NCBI GenBank assembly: GCA_009667805.1
Contig: CM019069.1
Span: 97,995,204 to 98,059,203 of the forward strand
DNA: 64,000 bases
Direction of reading: 5' to 3'
Source: Leptobrachium leishanense
Lineage: Eukaryota > Chordata > Amphibia > Anura > Megophryidae
Shown here: piece by piece, positions 23,639-35,219 of the stretch
How the letters are laid out: each line of letters opens with the position of its first letter
How positions within the stretch are numbered: the stretch's first letter is position 1
Notes under the pieces: model-generated
What the model saw: the letters and a program-made list of their open reading frames with translations, nothing else
What the model was told of the DNA's origin: nothing
Databases searched by the model: none
Position numbers and translations under genes: made by a program

Positions 23639-23961
23639 GTAGGGGTCAGACGAGTATTTTGCAGAGTGGAAGGAACATCTGTGAGAGTGGACATTCCTTC
23701 CACTGACGCCCGTCTGGACACATCGCTGACTGCAGTCAGTGCGATCAGCGCTGCAAGGCTCGATCCTCCTAGGGAGGATCGTGCTTTGCAGTCCCTTCAT
23801 TGCGCGTCTAGCATTTCGACAGGGAGGCTTTGTACGCGGATGCTTGTTGTACGTGCATTTTTGTGTGTGCACTCAAGCATGTGACTGGCCCCGTTGCAGC
23901 ATCACAACACTGCAACGAACACCAGTACAGGCGCATCTAGGGCACTCGTCTGACACCGGCC
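23639..23961. mobile_element. Harbinger-type MITE, GGCC-CAG subfamily
   Basis: The ends are inverted: AGGGGTCAGACGAG and CTCGTCTGACACCGGCC. It shares its interior (cgttgcagc, TGGAAGGAAC) with the copies at 36436-36704 and 44878-45149. The 3-bp duplication is imperfect here (TAA and TTA). Confidence 0.7.
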
Positions 23962-23964
23962 TTA

Positions 23965-24035
23965 GTCTGAAGAAAAACCTGGCTCCTAACGTTTGCAGCT
24001 GGCTCCTAGATGCAAAGCGAATTTGTCAAGCCCTG
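23965..24035 (+). mobile_element. Right end of a hAT element (truncated)
   Basis: The phrase aaaaacctggctcctaac..gctggctcctaga..aatttgtcaagccctg matches the right end of the hAT element ending at 46655. Only about 70 bp remain and no left end is visible. Confidence 0.6.
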
Positions 24036-24239
24036 CCCTAACAGGACTGAAACATTGCTATGAAATACATCTAAAATTAAAGTAATCTGCCCAAACCATC
24101 TCTGTAGTGGCAAATATTTTTCTTATGACTACTGAGGGTTAGTCACCCTTGTACCACCTGAGCCTGCCTCTGGTCAGTATAGTGCCTTATATTATTCAGT
24201 CCATCATTTGCTGGCTGGGGACCATTACATGCGAGTCTC

Positions 24240-25348
24240 ATGGGGCTATTCAGAGAGCACCAAAATGTCAGATATTTCGGTGCGCACTCATTTGCCGTAC
24301 TTCGGCAAGTTAAATTCACGGAACCAGCTGTAAATTCAGTATTCACTGCAGGGTCCCTGAAGTGCGGTGAAGGGACCAGCCAAACGCATCGGCCAATCGA
24401 TTGGCTACACCAACCCACCGAACAGGGATATAAAATAAAATTATTATTAATAATAATATCAGAAAAAGATTTCACACACACACAAATTCCCTACCTGGGC
24501 AGCTGCGTAAACCAGAAATAATGTTTTATACATGAATTGTGCTGGATACAAGAAAAAAAGGCTGTATTTGCACTCATCCCCGTGACTCCATGTGAAACAA
24601 AACAAAGGATTTTGTTTACTTAAATGGCCATTGAGGTGCTAAGCAGACCCGGCACGTCAAGGTACCTCTTTGAAGGCGGGTCCTCACATACATGTAACCA
24701 AAATTGCTCACAGCAACTAAACGTCCTCCTGCTGCTTCGCAGCTAAAAGACAAAAAGTGGTGGGCTTATATTTATATCCTCACCACATTCCCACTTTGTG
24801 ATTGTAAAAGAAAATACAGAAAGGGAGAACAGCAATTTATTAGCTTCAAAAAGGTGCCTTGACGTGGCGGGTGGGCTTAGCACTTCAATGGCCATTTAAG
24901 TTAACCAAAACCTCTGTTGTTTTGTTTCGCATGGAGCCACAGGGATAACCGCAAATGACAACCTTTTTTCCTTGTTGTTAGGTTATATAAATCCCAAAAA
25001 ATGCCTAAAAGAAATTCTAAAAAATAAAGACCTTTTGCTGCAAATGAAAACAATAAAAAAGGTTAAATATTTAAAGATTTTTTTTACATTGAAACCTATG
25101 GGAATCGCATGATTAAACCTCTTGAACGAAACCACAGAAAATCAGGGCATTTCACTGACAATTCTCTGCTCTTCCGCGTTCTCTGAATATATTAACCTTC
25201 TCTGTGGTAATTTCACTGCCGCCGTAGGGCACCGTATTTCGCTGGCAATTCGCCAATATTTGGTGAATTGCCAGCTTTTTGAAAAGCCGAATGACCATGA
25301 AATTGCACCGTATGAGGAAATTCAACATTCGGTGCCCTTTGAATAACT
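24240..25348. mobile_element. MITE with GGCTATTCAGAGAGCACC ends, invaded by a foldback element
   Basis: The left end at about 24242 (ggctattcagagagcacc) is the approximate inverse of the right end at about 25330-25348 (ggtgccctttgaataact). Internal phrases (gccaatatttggtgaattgcc, cctatggga) are shared with the CAGGGTTATTC family, so it is a distant relative. The foldback at 24549-24977 sits inside it. Confidence 0.6.
24549..24977. mobile_element. Foldback element with about 130-bp inverted arms
   Basis: The left arm, about 24549-24679, is inverted in 24849-24977 with moderate divergence. Shared phrases include gactccatgtgaaacaaaac and aaatggccattgaggtgcta. The inner arm phrases (cacgtcaaggtacctc, aatggccatt) also occur in the larger foldback at 43862-44477, so the two belong to one family. 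Confidence 0.75.
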
Positions 25349-25665
25349 CCAATATCAGCTCTGTGCTGACGACCCCAAATCCACCTTTCCTCCCGTGTTG
25401 GAGGGTGTCACAGCCAGCCTTTTCGGCTGTCTGACTGGATGACTTCCTGTTTCCTAAAGCTCAACCGCTCTGAAACAAAACTTCTCTTCCCTCCTTCTAC
25501 AACCTTCATTACTGAGCCCTTTTCCCTTCAGGTGAATGGTGCCACCATTACTTCTACCTCTCAGGCTCGCAACCTCGGGGGTTCTCTTTGATCTCCCCTT
25601 CAGTCGATAACCAAATCTTGCCACTTCCACCAAAAAGAAATAAATTGCCCGCATCCATCACTGTC

Positions 25666-26829
25666 TTAACCCCTTAAGGACGGGAGTAATTTTACAACGT
25701 CGGCGCTGTTTGGGAAGTAGAAGTTTGCTGAGCTCATTTTGACCGTTTTTAAGTCACGTATTATTATACCACCCAGACAAATTATATATCGTTCTTTCCG
25801 GCAGACTCGGCAAATTAATAATATATCATTATTATATGTATATGTCATGCCCTGCCAAAATGCTATAACAAAAAATGTAAAAAAAATGTAAATAAATGTG
25901 AATTTTCAATCTTCCACAGTGTGTAAAGTGTTTTTTTTTAAAAATTTATTATCCGAGGCTCTGCAGTCATATGCTATGGGGTAGATTTGTTAAAAAAATT
26001 AGAACGGGGAACCCATTTTTTTTTGGGGAGAAATTGCGTGATTTTAGCTAAACCACCCCCCAAAAAAAAAAAAATCATTAGTGAAGCATCATTGTTCACA
26101 TTATAATTGAAATGTTAGCAATAGTGCTGCATTAAGGGAAAAAATTTTTACTTTTATTTTACATATAACATGGTCACATTTGATATCATTGGAAAGGCCA
26201 TGCTCTGGCCTTTCCAGAAATATCATACATGACCCCCTAGCTTCCACCGATCAGGAGATAAAGCGGTTCAAAGAACCCCCCTATCTCCTCTAAGGGATTT
26301 CCATAGGCATGGCGCGATGAGTCAGTTGAGCGGGGGGTGACCCAGAGGTGGGGGCTGCCATCCAAGATGGCGGCCCCCACTGGAAATAGGCCGCGATCGG
26401 GCACAAATTAGAGCCCGGTCGCGACCTGGCAACTAAGGGGTTAACCCCCCCATACATCGCTGGAAAGGTTAGACTGTGACCCTTCCAGCGATGCTGGCCA
26501 CAGCCGCCTGGTCCCCGGCGATGGGGAGATAGAGGGATCCAAAGGATCCCCCCTCCCCTTCAGGCGCTTCCCCTACTCCGGCGGGGGGGGGGGGTGGGAC
26601 GCCTGAAACTGACATCATCGCGCCCCCGGCGCGATGACGTCAGTGCGCCGGAGGAAACCCTGCCGATCTGACTCCGTGGGACTCAGATCAGCGAGGGAGC
26701 TGCCGGAGGAGGTGAGTATCTCCCGGGGGGGGGGGCTGAAAACGCCGAGGACGTACAATTACGTCCTGCGGCGCCAAAGCCCGCCTAATGCAGGGCATAA
26801 ATGTACGTCCTGTGGCGTTAAGGGGTTAA
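25666..26829. mobile_element. piggyBac-type MITE with TTAA duplication
   Basis: TTAA-CCCCTTAAGGACGGGAG at the left and TGTGGCGTTAAGGGG-TTAA at the right. 1.16 kb, non-coding. Internal phrases (cattatatgtatatgtcatg, gcagcatcattgttcacatt, ggtatcatt..aaaggccatgc) recur in the other large piggyBac MITEs of the window. The right half is GC-rich with a long G-run near 26583. Confidence 0.9.
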
Positions 26830-27270
26830 ACCAGGACTCTGCTAAAATGCACATCCATGCTCTTATCTCCCGCCTTGACTACTGCAACCTCCTCTTTGGC
26901 ATTAAGAGATCCCAGATTCTACTCTGCAGTCTGTAATGAACGCCTGTGCCAGGCTCATCTACTTCATCTCACGCACCTCGCCCCTCTGTCAATCTCTACA
27001 CTGGCTTCCTGTTTCCTTTAGAATTCAATTCAAAATAATGGTGCTCACATACAAAGCTCTCCATAACCACGCCCCCACCTACATATCCCTTATCAGGAAC
27101 ATCTTGTCCTGACCACTTCGCTGTGCCAATGATCTGATGCTAGCAGTTCCTCCTACCCCCAACTCTCACCTTCAGGACTTCTCCCGAGCTACCCCTTTCC
27201 TATGGAACTCCGTCCCACACAACATTAGACTCTCCTCAGTCATTCAAGAATTCTCTGAAATCACATTACT

Positions 27271-27556
27271 TTAACGCCGCAGGACGTTCCATGACGTCCT
27301 GGCAGCAGGCAGGCTTTGTACGCCCATTGTCTTCAATGGGGCCGCCTCAGCCCCTTCCCACAGCCTGCTCGCGGCGCATGTCATTAGCTGCACAGGGACG
27401 GCCTGAACTCAAGCTGTCCTTTGCAGCCAATGACACTCGCTGCATGCCGGCTGCGGGGAGGGCTCAAAATCTGTGCCGCGCGATGGCACCTGTCGGCGAG
27501 GCGTACGGCAAAATCAACCCCTTAAGGGCGTCACCCGCTCGTCCTTAAGGGGTTAA
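27271..27556. mobile_element. Short piggyBac-type MITE at TTAA
   Basis: TTAA at 27271-27274 and 27553-27556. The right end GTCCTTAAGGGG matches the family, while the left end begins CGCCGCAGGACG, so its outermost few bases are lost or altered. It sits in the 3' part of the L2 LINE. Confidence 0.75.
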
Positions 27557-28114
27557 AAGGAAGCCGATCAGCTCACTCCATGATTCCCAAACTGTACATT
27601 TCTTGCACCTTCTTCCCACTCCGCTCCCTACACACCAGCTGGTTCCCATGCCGAGCTCTTTACCCTCACCTAGTGTGTTACCCCTCTCCACTTAGGTTGC
27701 AAGCTCTCAAGCAGGGTCCGCTCTCCTACTGTTCTGTTTGTTTTACAGGTATGTATATTTGTCATTCTGTCTCACTCTCACCCATTGTACAGCGCTACAT
27801 AAACACTTGTAACTGATGAAAATCTATATAATGGCACGAATACTCTAAAGTTCCATACAGACATTATGCCCACAGAGATTTTATATTTTTGGAAGTTGCT
27901 AATAATCACATTATGATCACTACAAATGCCCATGAGGAGATCTCACATTTTTATCAAATTTACTATAATAGACACAAAAGCTATTTCTGCACCACAGCAA
28001 GGATGGGATTGCCCCGCCCCCCCCAAATCAATAGTTTACCCCCAACATAAAAAAAAAAAACACAACACACACACGCAGTTAATTAAATTGTGTTTGATCA
28101 GTTGTTATACACTA

Positions 28115-28924
28115 TCAGGGTTATTCAAAGAGATCCGAATGGCTGCTGAAAGGGAACCGAACATCAGCGTTTGGTTACCTTTCTTGGCCATTCGGCTATC
28201 CAGAGAGCAGGCAATTCGGCAAATCTTGGTGAATTGCCTGCACATACGGTGCCTGTTCGAGGGCAGTGAAATCCCCATAGAGAAGCAATGCTGCGGCTAT
28301 TCAGAGAACAAAACCAGCAGTGAAAGGTTACCTAAATGCCCCGTCATTCGATGGTTTAATTCGGCAGGTTAATTCAGGCGAATGTTAAAAATATTCCCGT
28401 TTTAATTCAATATCTAATAAACCGTTCATTATAATATTCTGCAGTAAAGAGAATCTTTATGTATAGATTTAAGCATTTTTCAGGATTTTTTTTTCTGTAA
28501 CAGCCCTTTTTATTAGCATTCCTTGGACCTCATATGTAAATTTCAGACATTTTCGCACAGTAGTTTCTTTGCAAATAGCGTTTCACTTTTCAAACATTCA
28601 AGCAAACAGTTTTTTTTATTTATTCACTCCATTCGTCTTCGGTGTCGGCTTTTTCCGGCGGCTGCGCTGCGTGTGATCAGCTCCTGCTCGGATTTTTCCG
28701 GCGTTTTTGGCGGGTTAATCCAGATGTTCTTGCGTGTTTCATTGTGCGTTCGCCCTCGTTTTGCGATTAATTTTCGGCGGGTTTGCGGCGATTTTTTTCC
28801 CTGCAATTCGGGGACCCTGTGGTGCTTGCTGAATACACCGCAGGGTCGCCGAAATGGAATTGCCAAATCAAACGAAAAGTCACCGAACGTGCGGTGGCTT
28901 TTCGATTCTCTTTGAAGAACCCTG
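28115..28924. mobile_element. MITE with TA duplication, CAGGGTTATTC family (copy 2)
   Basis: TCAGGGTTATTCAAAGAGAT at the left and TCTCTTTGAAGAACCCTG at the right, flanked by TA (28113-28114, 28925-28926). Same internal layout and orientation as 22024-22886, with phrases such as gagggcagtgaaatccccat shared. 810 bp, non-coding. Confidence 0.88.
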
Positions 28925-29846
28925 TATATAAAAACCGTAAAGCACTGGTAAAAACTATAATCCTTATTCTATGACACACTTACTATTAGCAATAACACAC
29001 AATTGAATACAAATATAAAAATTGCATTTCTCCACATCCTCCATACAGATTCCTGCCAGGGACTGCCATAGCTTCCTCTGCAAGCATGTAAACCACAGAT
29101 ATTACAACTTAAAAGAAACCAATTTAAATAATACTAAAGGGATAAGTTCTATAAAATGTAAAGCATGCAAAATATCAGCTAAATTAGAAGTTCAAACACT
29201 GCTAAACCCCACCTGGTTATGTCTAGAGCCTTCTCCCTCTTGATCTGAACCTGGAGGCAAACTGAAGCAAATAAAACCAGGAAGTAAATGCACATATCAC
29301 AAGACCTGTTTGAACACTTCCTATATACAAACCAGGGCTGCATGTCCTTTGTTGGAAACTTAACTCATTACTGCCATCTACTGCAGACTTTGGAAAACAA
29401 TTCTGTTGGAACCAACATCCTTAAGGATTTAAACAGCTATTAAAAGAATAGCAGAGCTTCGTCTTTGTTTTTGCAATTCGATGGGCGTTCAGCGAGCTGC
29501 TCGGGGTTTTCGGTGACTCTGTGTTCAGTGCACTTTGGGGACTCTGCGCTGAATAATGGATTCACGGCAGGGTCGGCAAAATGGAATCACCTAAACACAC
29601 CAAATCAGAAAGCAGCGTAATTTCACTGACATATCCGTGCTTTATGAATAAGCCCTTCTGTCTTCTCTAATCAGAGCGAACCCAAAGGGTGAAAGGACAG
29701 CGAGGATTTGGGCTAATGGGAATATGGCGCGTGTGGAGCAGTCACACAAGGTGGATAGGTGTCAGCAATAGGACTTCTATGGAGGCTGCTAATAAAGCGT
29801 CTATCTGACATATACTTTGCTGCTATCACTCAGGCATCCCTGCATA
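28925..29846. other. Unassigned, with a MITE-end relic
   Basis: No gene recognised in 28925-29440. The stretch ending near 29656 (ttcactgacatatccgtgct then ttatgaataagccc) looks like the right end of a relative of the 24240-25348 MITE family. Its left end is not visible. Confidence 0.4.
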
Positions 29847-30271
29847 GGCTAGGGTCAGACTGAGGCAGTGCGAACGCGCGTTCTGGCGCACTTAATCACG
29901 GCCGTGCTAGCAGCAGATGCCGGGCAATGACGGCCAATATATGAAGTACGGTCGCACAAAAGTCCGGCTGCGCAACGCAAGTGGAAAATGAACGCATTTT
30001 TTCGAGAACGTTAAACCACTAGTACTGACGTACAGAGTGCGCTGCGTCCGCTAGCGGCGTGTGTGCGTGAATTGGAGATGTCAGACGCTGCTAATGTCCG
30101 GCCAACATAACGTCCAGATGCAAGAAGTGTTTTATTGATGATCCGTACAAAATCACGGATGAAACTGCGCATAGTATGACCGCTATTGCGTATTCCGTGA
30201 AAAAATACGTCCATTCTTCGAACGCACATTTTCACGGACAACGTGAAAAATGCGTTAGTCTGACCCTAGCC
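29847..30271. mobile_element. Harbinger-type CpG-rich MITE with ATA duplication
   Basis: GGCTAGGGTCAGACTGAGGC at the left, GTCTGACCCTAGCC at the right, flanked by ATA (29844-29846, 30272-30274). Colinear with 63198-63604 and opposite to 6293-6728. Confidence 0.88.
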
Positions 30272-30548
30272 ATATACAGCGAGTGACAGAAACTGCAATG
30301 TATGTGATGGACCCCTTAAAGCAGCCTGCAAGCATCTCCTATCCGGCATAACTGCATATACAGTGAGTGATAGGAGCTGCCTTGTATTGGATAGAGCCCT
30401 CATAAGCAGTCTGCAAGCATCTCCTGATACAGACATCTCTACTGTATATGGAGGAATGCCTGAGAGTGATATGAGTTGTATGCAGGATGCTGCAATCACT
30501 CAGAGGCCATACATAATGTTATCTGTCACTGTTAATGCTACACATTAA
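30272..30548. repeat. Diverged tandem repeat, about 84-bp period
   Basis: The phrase catatacagcgagtgacag near 30271 recurs as catatacagtgagtgatag near 30355. Downstream, gcctgcaagcatctcct near 30327 recurs as gtctgcaagcatctcct near 30409. At least two full copies and a partial third are present. Confidence 0.7.
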
Positions 30549-31310
30549 GTTTGGCTAAATTCCAAACTTCGCGCAAAAACGCACACGCAACGCGTGAATT
30601 TGTGCGCCAAGCGTTAATCGTTTACGCGCGCACATCACCACTGGAATTACAATCCTTGTGCATTTTTTCATCCGTCGAGCAATAACATGCGTCAACCGGA
30701 CACGCACAAATGCTCGCGCAGTACCGTTGCGCACAGAAATCAGTGTGCACACAGTTTTTTTCTCGTGATTCAACCAATCAGAATTAAGAACCACAATTAT
30801 CTCACATTAAGAAATTGCGCCTGCCAAAGTCAATCTGAGTATATATGCTGCAGCAATAATACATGCACACACTAGGGATGAGCTGTTCGGTTCGATCAGT
30901 TCGGAGTTCGACTCGAACATTGGCAGTTCGAAAGTTTGTGAACTTCGAACTTTTTGGCGTGTTCGGCTCGAGTTCAAAATTTTTTTTTTATACTGAAAAA
31001 AAATCTAGAAATAAAGACTCTTTACTGCAGAATATTATAAGCAACGGTTTATTAGATATTGATTTAAAAACTAATGTGTAGGTGCAAAGATTATCACCTC
31101 TAAATGACCTGTGCTCTCAAACACCGTAAACAACAGGTGTTAATTAGTGTTATGAAATAACATGTGCTTTTAATTAGTCTGGTCTAATGAATTTGATACA
31201 TTGTCTGTAGACGGAGGGTGTCTGGAGGTGTCTCCTAAACATGTATCAAACAACACCTGTGCTTCTGAGAAGTGTTCATTTCTCTACAATATGTACCTCT
31301 GATATGCTGT

Positions 31311-32796
31311 TTAACCCCTTAGCCCTGCATTTCACTGCTGTGTGCTCAGCTCATTTTTACCGCTTTCGCTCATCATGTTTAAACGCGATTTGAAGCCACA
31401 TTTTATTAAATGACCCAGACATATTAGATATCGTTCTTTCCGTCAGACTCCGCAGATTCATAATATATCATTTTTATATGTATACGTCATGTCCTGCCTG
31501 TATATTATGACAAAAAATGCAATAAAAAATAGAATTTTTAATCATCTGCAGTGTGTAAAGTGTTACACATTTTTTTTCACATTTTAGCACATGAGCGTTT
31601 GCGGTTATGTTTTCTATGGGGTGCGCTTGTACAAAAATTAGAAATGGGGACTTGTTACATTTTGTGGGGGGAATTACGTGATTTTTAGCCAAACGCACCC
31701 CATAGAAAAAAATCATTAGTGCAGCATCATTGTTCACATTATAATTGAAATGTGAACAATATTGCTGCATTAATAAAAATAACACACAAAAAAATACATG
31801 TTTTATTTTATTTTTTATACTTTATACCTGGTCATGTTGGGTATCATTCGAAAAGCAATGCTCAGGCCTTTCGATTGACACCCGCCATGACCCCCTAGCT
31901 GCCACGGTCCTGGAGATATCGGGGGTTCAAATGAACCCCCTATCTCCACCAGGGGATTCCGGGCAGCTAGGGGTTCCCCCGGCTATCTGACGTCATCACG
32001 CTATGTGTGAGGACATCAGGCAGAGAGGGGGGGACCCGGGGGTGGAGCCGCCATCCAAGATGGTGGCCCCCACTGGAGCTAGGCCGCACTTCGGCACCGC
32101 AAGGCATCTCTATACACAGCCCCATCAGCATCTCTATACACAACCTCACAGCATCTCTATACACAGCCCCATCAGCATCTCTATACACAGCATCTCTATA
32201 CACAAACAGAATCTCTATACACAGCATCTCTATACACAACCTCACAGTATCTCTATACACAACCTCACAGCATCTCTATACACAGCCCCATCAGCATCTC
32301 TATACACAGCATCTCTACACAACCCCATCAGCATCTCTATACACAAACAGCATCTCTATACACAGCATCTCTATACACAACCTCACAGCATCTCTATACA
32401 CAACCTCATCAGCATCTCTATACACAAACAGCATCTCTATACACAGCCCCATCAGCATCTCTATACACAACCTCACAGCATCTCTATACACAACCTCATC
32501 AGCATCTCTATACACAAACAGCATCTCTATACACAACCCCATCAGCATCTCTATACACAGCCTCACAGCATCTCTATACACAACCTCACAGCATCTCTAT
32601 ACACAACCTCACAGCATCTCTATACACAGCCCCACAAGCATCTCTATACACAGCATCTCTATACACAGCCTCACAGCATCTCTATACACAACCTCACAGC
32701 ATCTCTATACACAAACAGCCTCCTCACGTCCTCCTCAGCATACAGCGGGAATAACTGAGGACGTGTCCCACACGTCGTCAGCAGTGAAGGGGTTAA
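31311..32796. mobile_element. piggyBac-type MITE with TTAA duplication and internal minisatellite
   Basis: TTAA-CCCCTTAGCCCTGC at the left and CAGCAGTGAAGGGG-TTAA at the right. The left half is colinear with the copies at 38100 and 48141 (atattagatatcgttctttc, gcagcatcattgttcacatt). The right half is replaced by a 0.6 kb minisatellite. Confidence 0.9.
32098..32715. repeat. Minisatellite, unit around CATCTCTATACACA
   Basis: Roughly 30 copies of CATCTCTATACACA joined by short alternating spacers (GCCCCATCAG, ACCTCACAG, AACAG). The spacer order suggests higher-order duplication. The open frames rich in SISIH or SLYT across it are artefacts. Confidence 0.95.
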
Positions 32797-33461
32797 AAAC
32801 TTATTTTTTAAAACTTTTTCATTGTTTCCTGTCCCCCAGGGCACTACCCGGACCCGGACATTGTTATTAAATGTTTCTATACATCCTACAAATCCGCCAC
32901 TTCACGGGCAGGTTATGGGGACCTCCTAGGCACGATATTTGAAGGAATTTTTCGTTTTTATTTTTAACCCTTATTTCATGGAAAACTCACTGTCCCTTTA
33001 AAAACTTTTTTTTTTTAAACTTTTTGTACTTGTTTCCTGTCCCCCAGGGCACTACCCGGACCCCCATACACCTTTTATGGCAAATATCTTGCATATATGC
33101 CCTCTTTGAGGGCACTCTAAAAACCGAACTTTGTGTCCCATTGACTTCTATTGAGTTCGAACTTTTGAAACGTTCGAATGCGAACCGAACTCGGGGGTGT
33201 TCGGCTCATCCCTAGCACACACAACTTCTCCATATTATTGGTTTGGTATGAGTAGAATGTGTAACTATATTTTGCTGCATTATTGGTTGGGCTGGTGTAT
33301 TTGGGTTCGGCCAGGTTGTACAGATTTGCCATTAACACCAGCTTGTAGGAGTTGCTAAAATTATGCGCGCAAAGGCTGTGCGTTAAATCCTGCGCATAGA
33401 TTGTAATACCATCCGCTTACCAGCGCACATTTGCGTTTGTGCTCACAATGTTAAGTATAGG

Positions 33462-35094
33462 CAGTGGCGTCACTAGGGTTGGTGTCACCTGGTGCGGTAA
33501 CTTATGGTGTCACCCCCCCCCCCGAGTTTTACGGATTTTTTTTTTAACTACTCTTACTCCTAAATCAGTACTCCCATATAACACTGAATGCTCATACACA
33601 CAGCGCACATTACTGTGAGGTTTATTGCTGCGGAGCTCTCTCATATGCTCACACAACTTTTTGCCAACTGCCAACAAGTACGATGCCTGTTCGAAGGCAG
33701 TGAAAGCACACATGGATATATATTGCCCCCAGCAGCTCTGGATATATTGCCCCCAGCAGGCCATCCATGGATATATATTGCCCCCAGCTCACATATGGAT
33801 ATATCGCCCCAGTTCACAATTATATATTGCCCCCAGCAGCTCACCCATGGATATTTATTGCCCCAGCTCACATATAGATATATTGCGCCTCAGCTCACAT
33901 ATGGATATATTGCCCCAGACCAGCTCACACATGGATATTGCCCCAGCTCTCATGGATATGCCCCCAACACACATGGATACTGCCCCCAGCACACATGGAT
34001 AATGCCCCAACTCACATGGATATGCCCCAGCAGCTCTCATGGATTTTGCCCCAGCTCCTCTCATGGATAATGCCCCAGCTCCTCTCATGGATAATGCCCC
34101 AGCTCCTCTCATGGATTTTGCCCCAGCTCCTCTCATGGATATACTGCCCCAGCTCCTCTCATGGATAATGCCCAAGCTCCTCTCATGGATAATGCCCCAG
34201 CTCCTCTCATGGATATACTGCCCCAGCTCCTCTCATGGATATACTGCCCCAGCTCATGGATAATGCCCCAGCTCATGGATAATGCCCCAGCACATGGATA
34301 CTGCCCCAGCTCATGGATATGCCCCAGCTCATGGATATGCCCCAGCTCAAACATGGATTTGCCCCAGCTCATGGATATGCCCCAGCTCAAACATGGATTT
34401 GCCCCAGCTCATGGATACTGCCCCAGCTCATGGATTTGCCCCAGCTTATGGATATGCCCCAGCACATGGATTTGACCCAGCTCATGGATTTGACCCAGCT
34501 CATGGATATGCCCCAGCTCATGAATATGCCCCAGCTCATGGATTTGCCCCCCAGCTCATGGATACTGCCCCAGCTCATGGATATGCCCCAGCTAATGGAT
34601 TTGCCCCAGCTCATGGATACTGCCCCCAGCTCATGGATATGCCCCAGCTCATGGATATGCCCCAGCTCATGGATTTGCATGGATTTGTCCCAGCTCATGG
34701 ATATGCCCCAGCTCAAACATGGATTTGCCCCAGCTCATGGATATGCCCCAGCACATGGATTTGCCCCAGCTCATGGATATGCCCCAGCAGCTCATGGATA
34801 ATGGCCCAGCACATGGATATGTCTCACCTCCTCCTGCGCCGCCTGTTCGCTCCCTCTGAGCGTCCGTCGGCGCGCAGCTTGGGCGCTCGCCTGGGGGAGC
34901 CATGTGACCAGCCGCAATTGGCTGGTGACGTGTTTCCTCCAGGCGAGCGCCGAAGCTGCATGCTTCGGACGCTCGCAGGGAGCGAATACGCGGCGGAGGG
35001 TGAGACACCCGCCCTTAGGGTGACGGTGTCACCCTAAGGGCGGGTGTCGTCTGGTGCGGGCCGCACCCCCCGCCCCCACGTTACGACGCCACCG
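33462..35094. mobile_element. hAT MITE with perfect 8-bp duplication and internal minisatellite
   Basis: Starts CAGTGGCGTCACTAGG and ends ACGACGCCACCG, flanked by agtatagg (33454-33461, 35095-35102). The subterminal GGTGTCACC phrases are inverted at both ends. 1.63 kb, of which about 1.1 kb is minisatellite. The 34830-34990 segment is GC-rich and self-complementary (gaccagccgcaattggctggt). Confidence 0.93.
33713..34818. repeat. 18-bp minisatellite, unit GCCCCAGCTCATGGATAT
   Basis: About 60 copies over 1.1 kb. Unit length varies (with extra CCTCT, CACA or AAA). Gradients are visible: ATATATTGCC variants on the left, CTCCTCTCATGGAT in the middle, plain CAGCTCATGGATATG on the right. Open frames across it on both strands arise because the unit length is a multiple of three. 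Confidence 0.95.
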
Positions 35095-35219
35095 AGTATA
35101 GGTTCACACGCGGTAGACGATTACGCGCGTTTGTTGCTCTGACAATGTAATACGGCATTCTGCGCTAAGGGTTTTACCCCTCGCGTTAATGCATTTTTGC
35201 GAAGATTGTCATTTAGCCC

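Larger units (their letters stand above)
25380..27830 (+). mobile_element. L2-type LINE fragment split by two piggyBac MITEs
   Basis: The + strand gives L2-type C-terminal sequence: SETKLLFPP and ARNLG near 25470-25590, then HALISRLDYCNLLF near 26850 and SLHWLPVSF near 26995. The 3' end is near 27790-27830 (ttgtacagcgctacataaac). It lacks the catalytic reverse transcriptase core. MITEs at 25666-26829 and 27271-27556 interrupt it, both at TTAA. Confidence 0.75.
30875..33212. mobile_element. MITE with GGGATGAGC ends and TA duplication
   Basis: GGGATGAGCTGTTCGGTTCG at the left and GTGTTCGGCTCATCCC at the right, flanked by TA (30873-30874, 33213-33214). It contains a piggyBac MITE. Its right part holds a direct repeat of about 60 bp (tttcctgtcccccagggcac near 32825 and 33029). 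Confidence 0.82.
30549..35219. mobile_element. Outer MITE of a four-level nest (TAA duplication)
   Basis: Left end GTTTGGCTAAATTCCAAACT and right end GATTGTCATTTAGCCC form an imperfect inverted repeat continuing into CTTCGCGCAAAAACGCA and its counterpart. It is flanked by TAA (30546-30548 and 35220-35222). Without its two inserts it would be about 700 bp. Probably Harbinger-type like the GGC families. Confidence 0.65.

Noticed and set aside
32003..32870. Two long + strand open frames (251 and 287 residues) and an 88-residue - strand frame
   Set aside because: They are translations of the CATCTCTATACACA minisatellite inside a piggyBac MITE, open in several frames because the repeat lacks stops.
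32098..34818. CRISPR-like regularly spaced repeats
   Set aside because: Arrays are degenerate tandem minisatellites in a vertebrate genome with repeated spacers and no cas genes.
33588..35037. Many overlapping open frames up to 251 residues on both strands
   Set aside because: Artefact of the 18-bp minisatellite, whose unit length is a multiple of three; no domain or codon signal.
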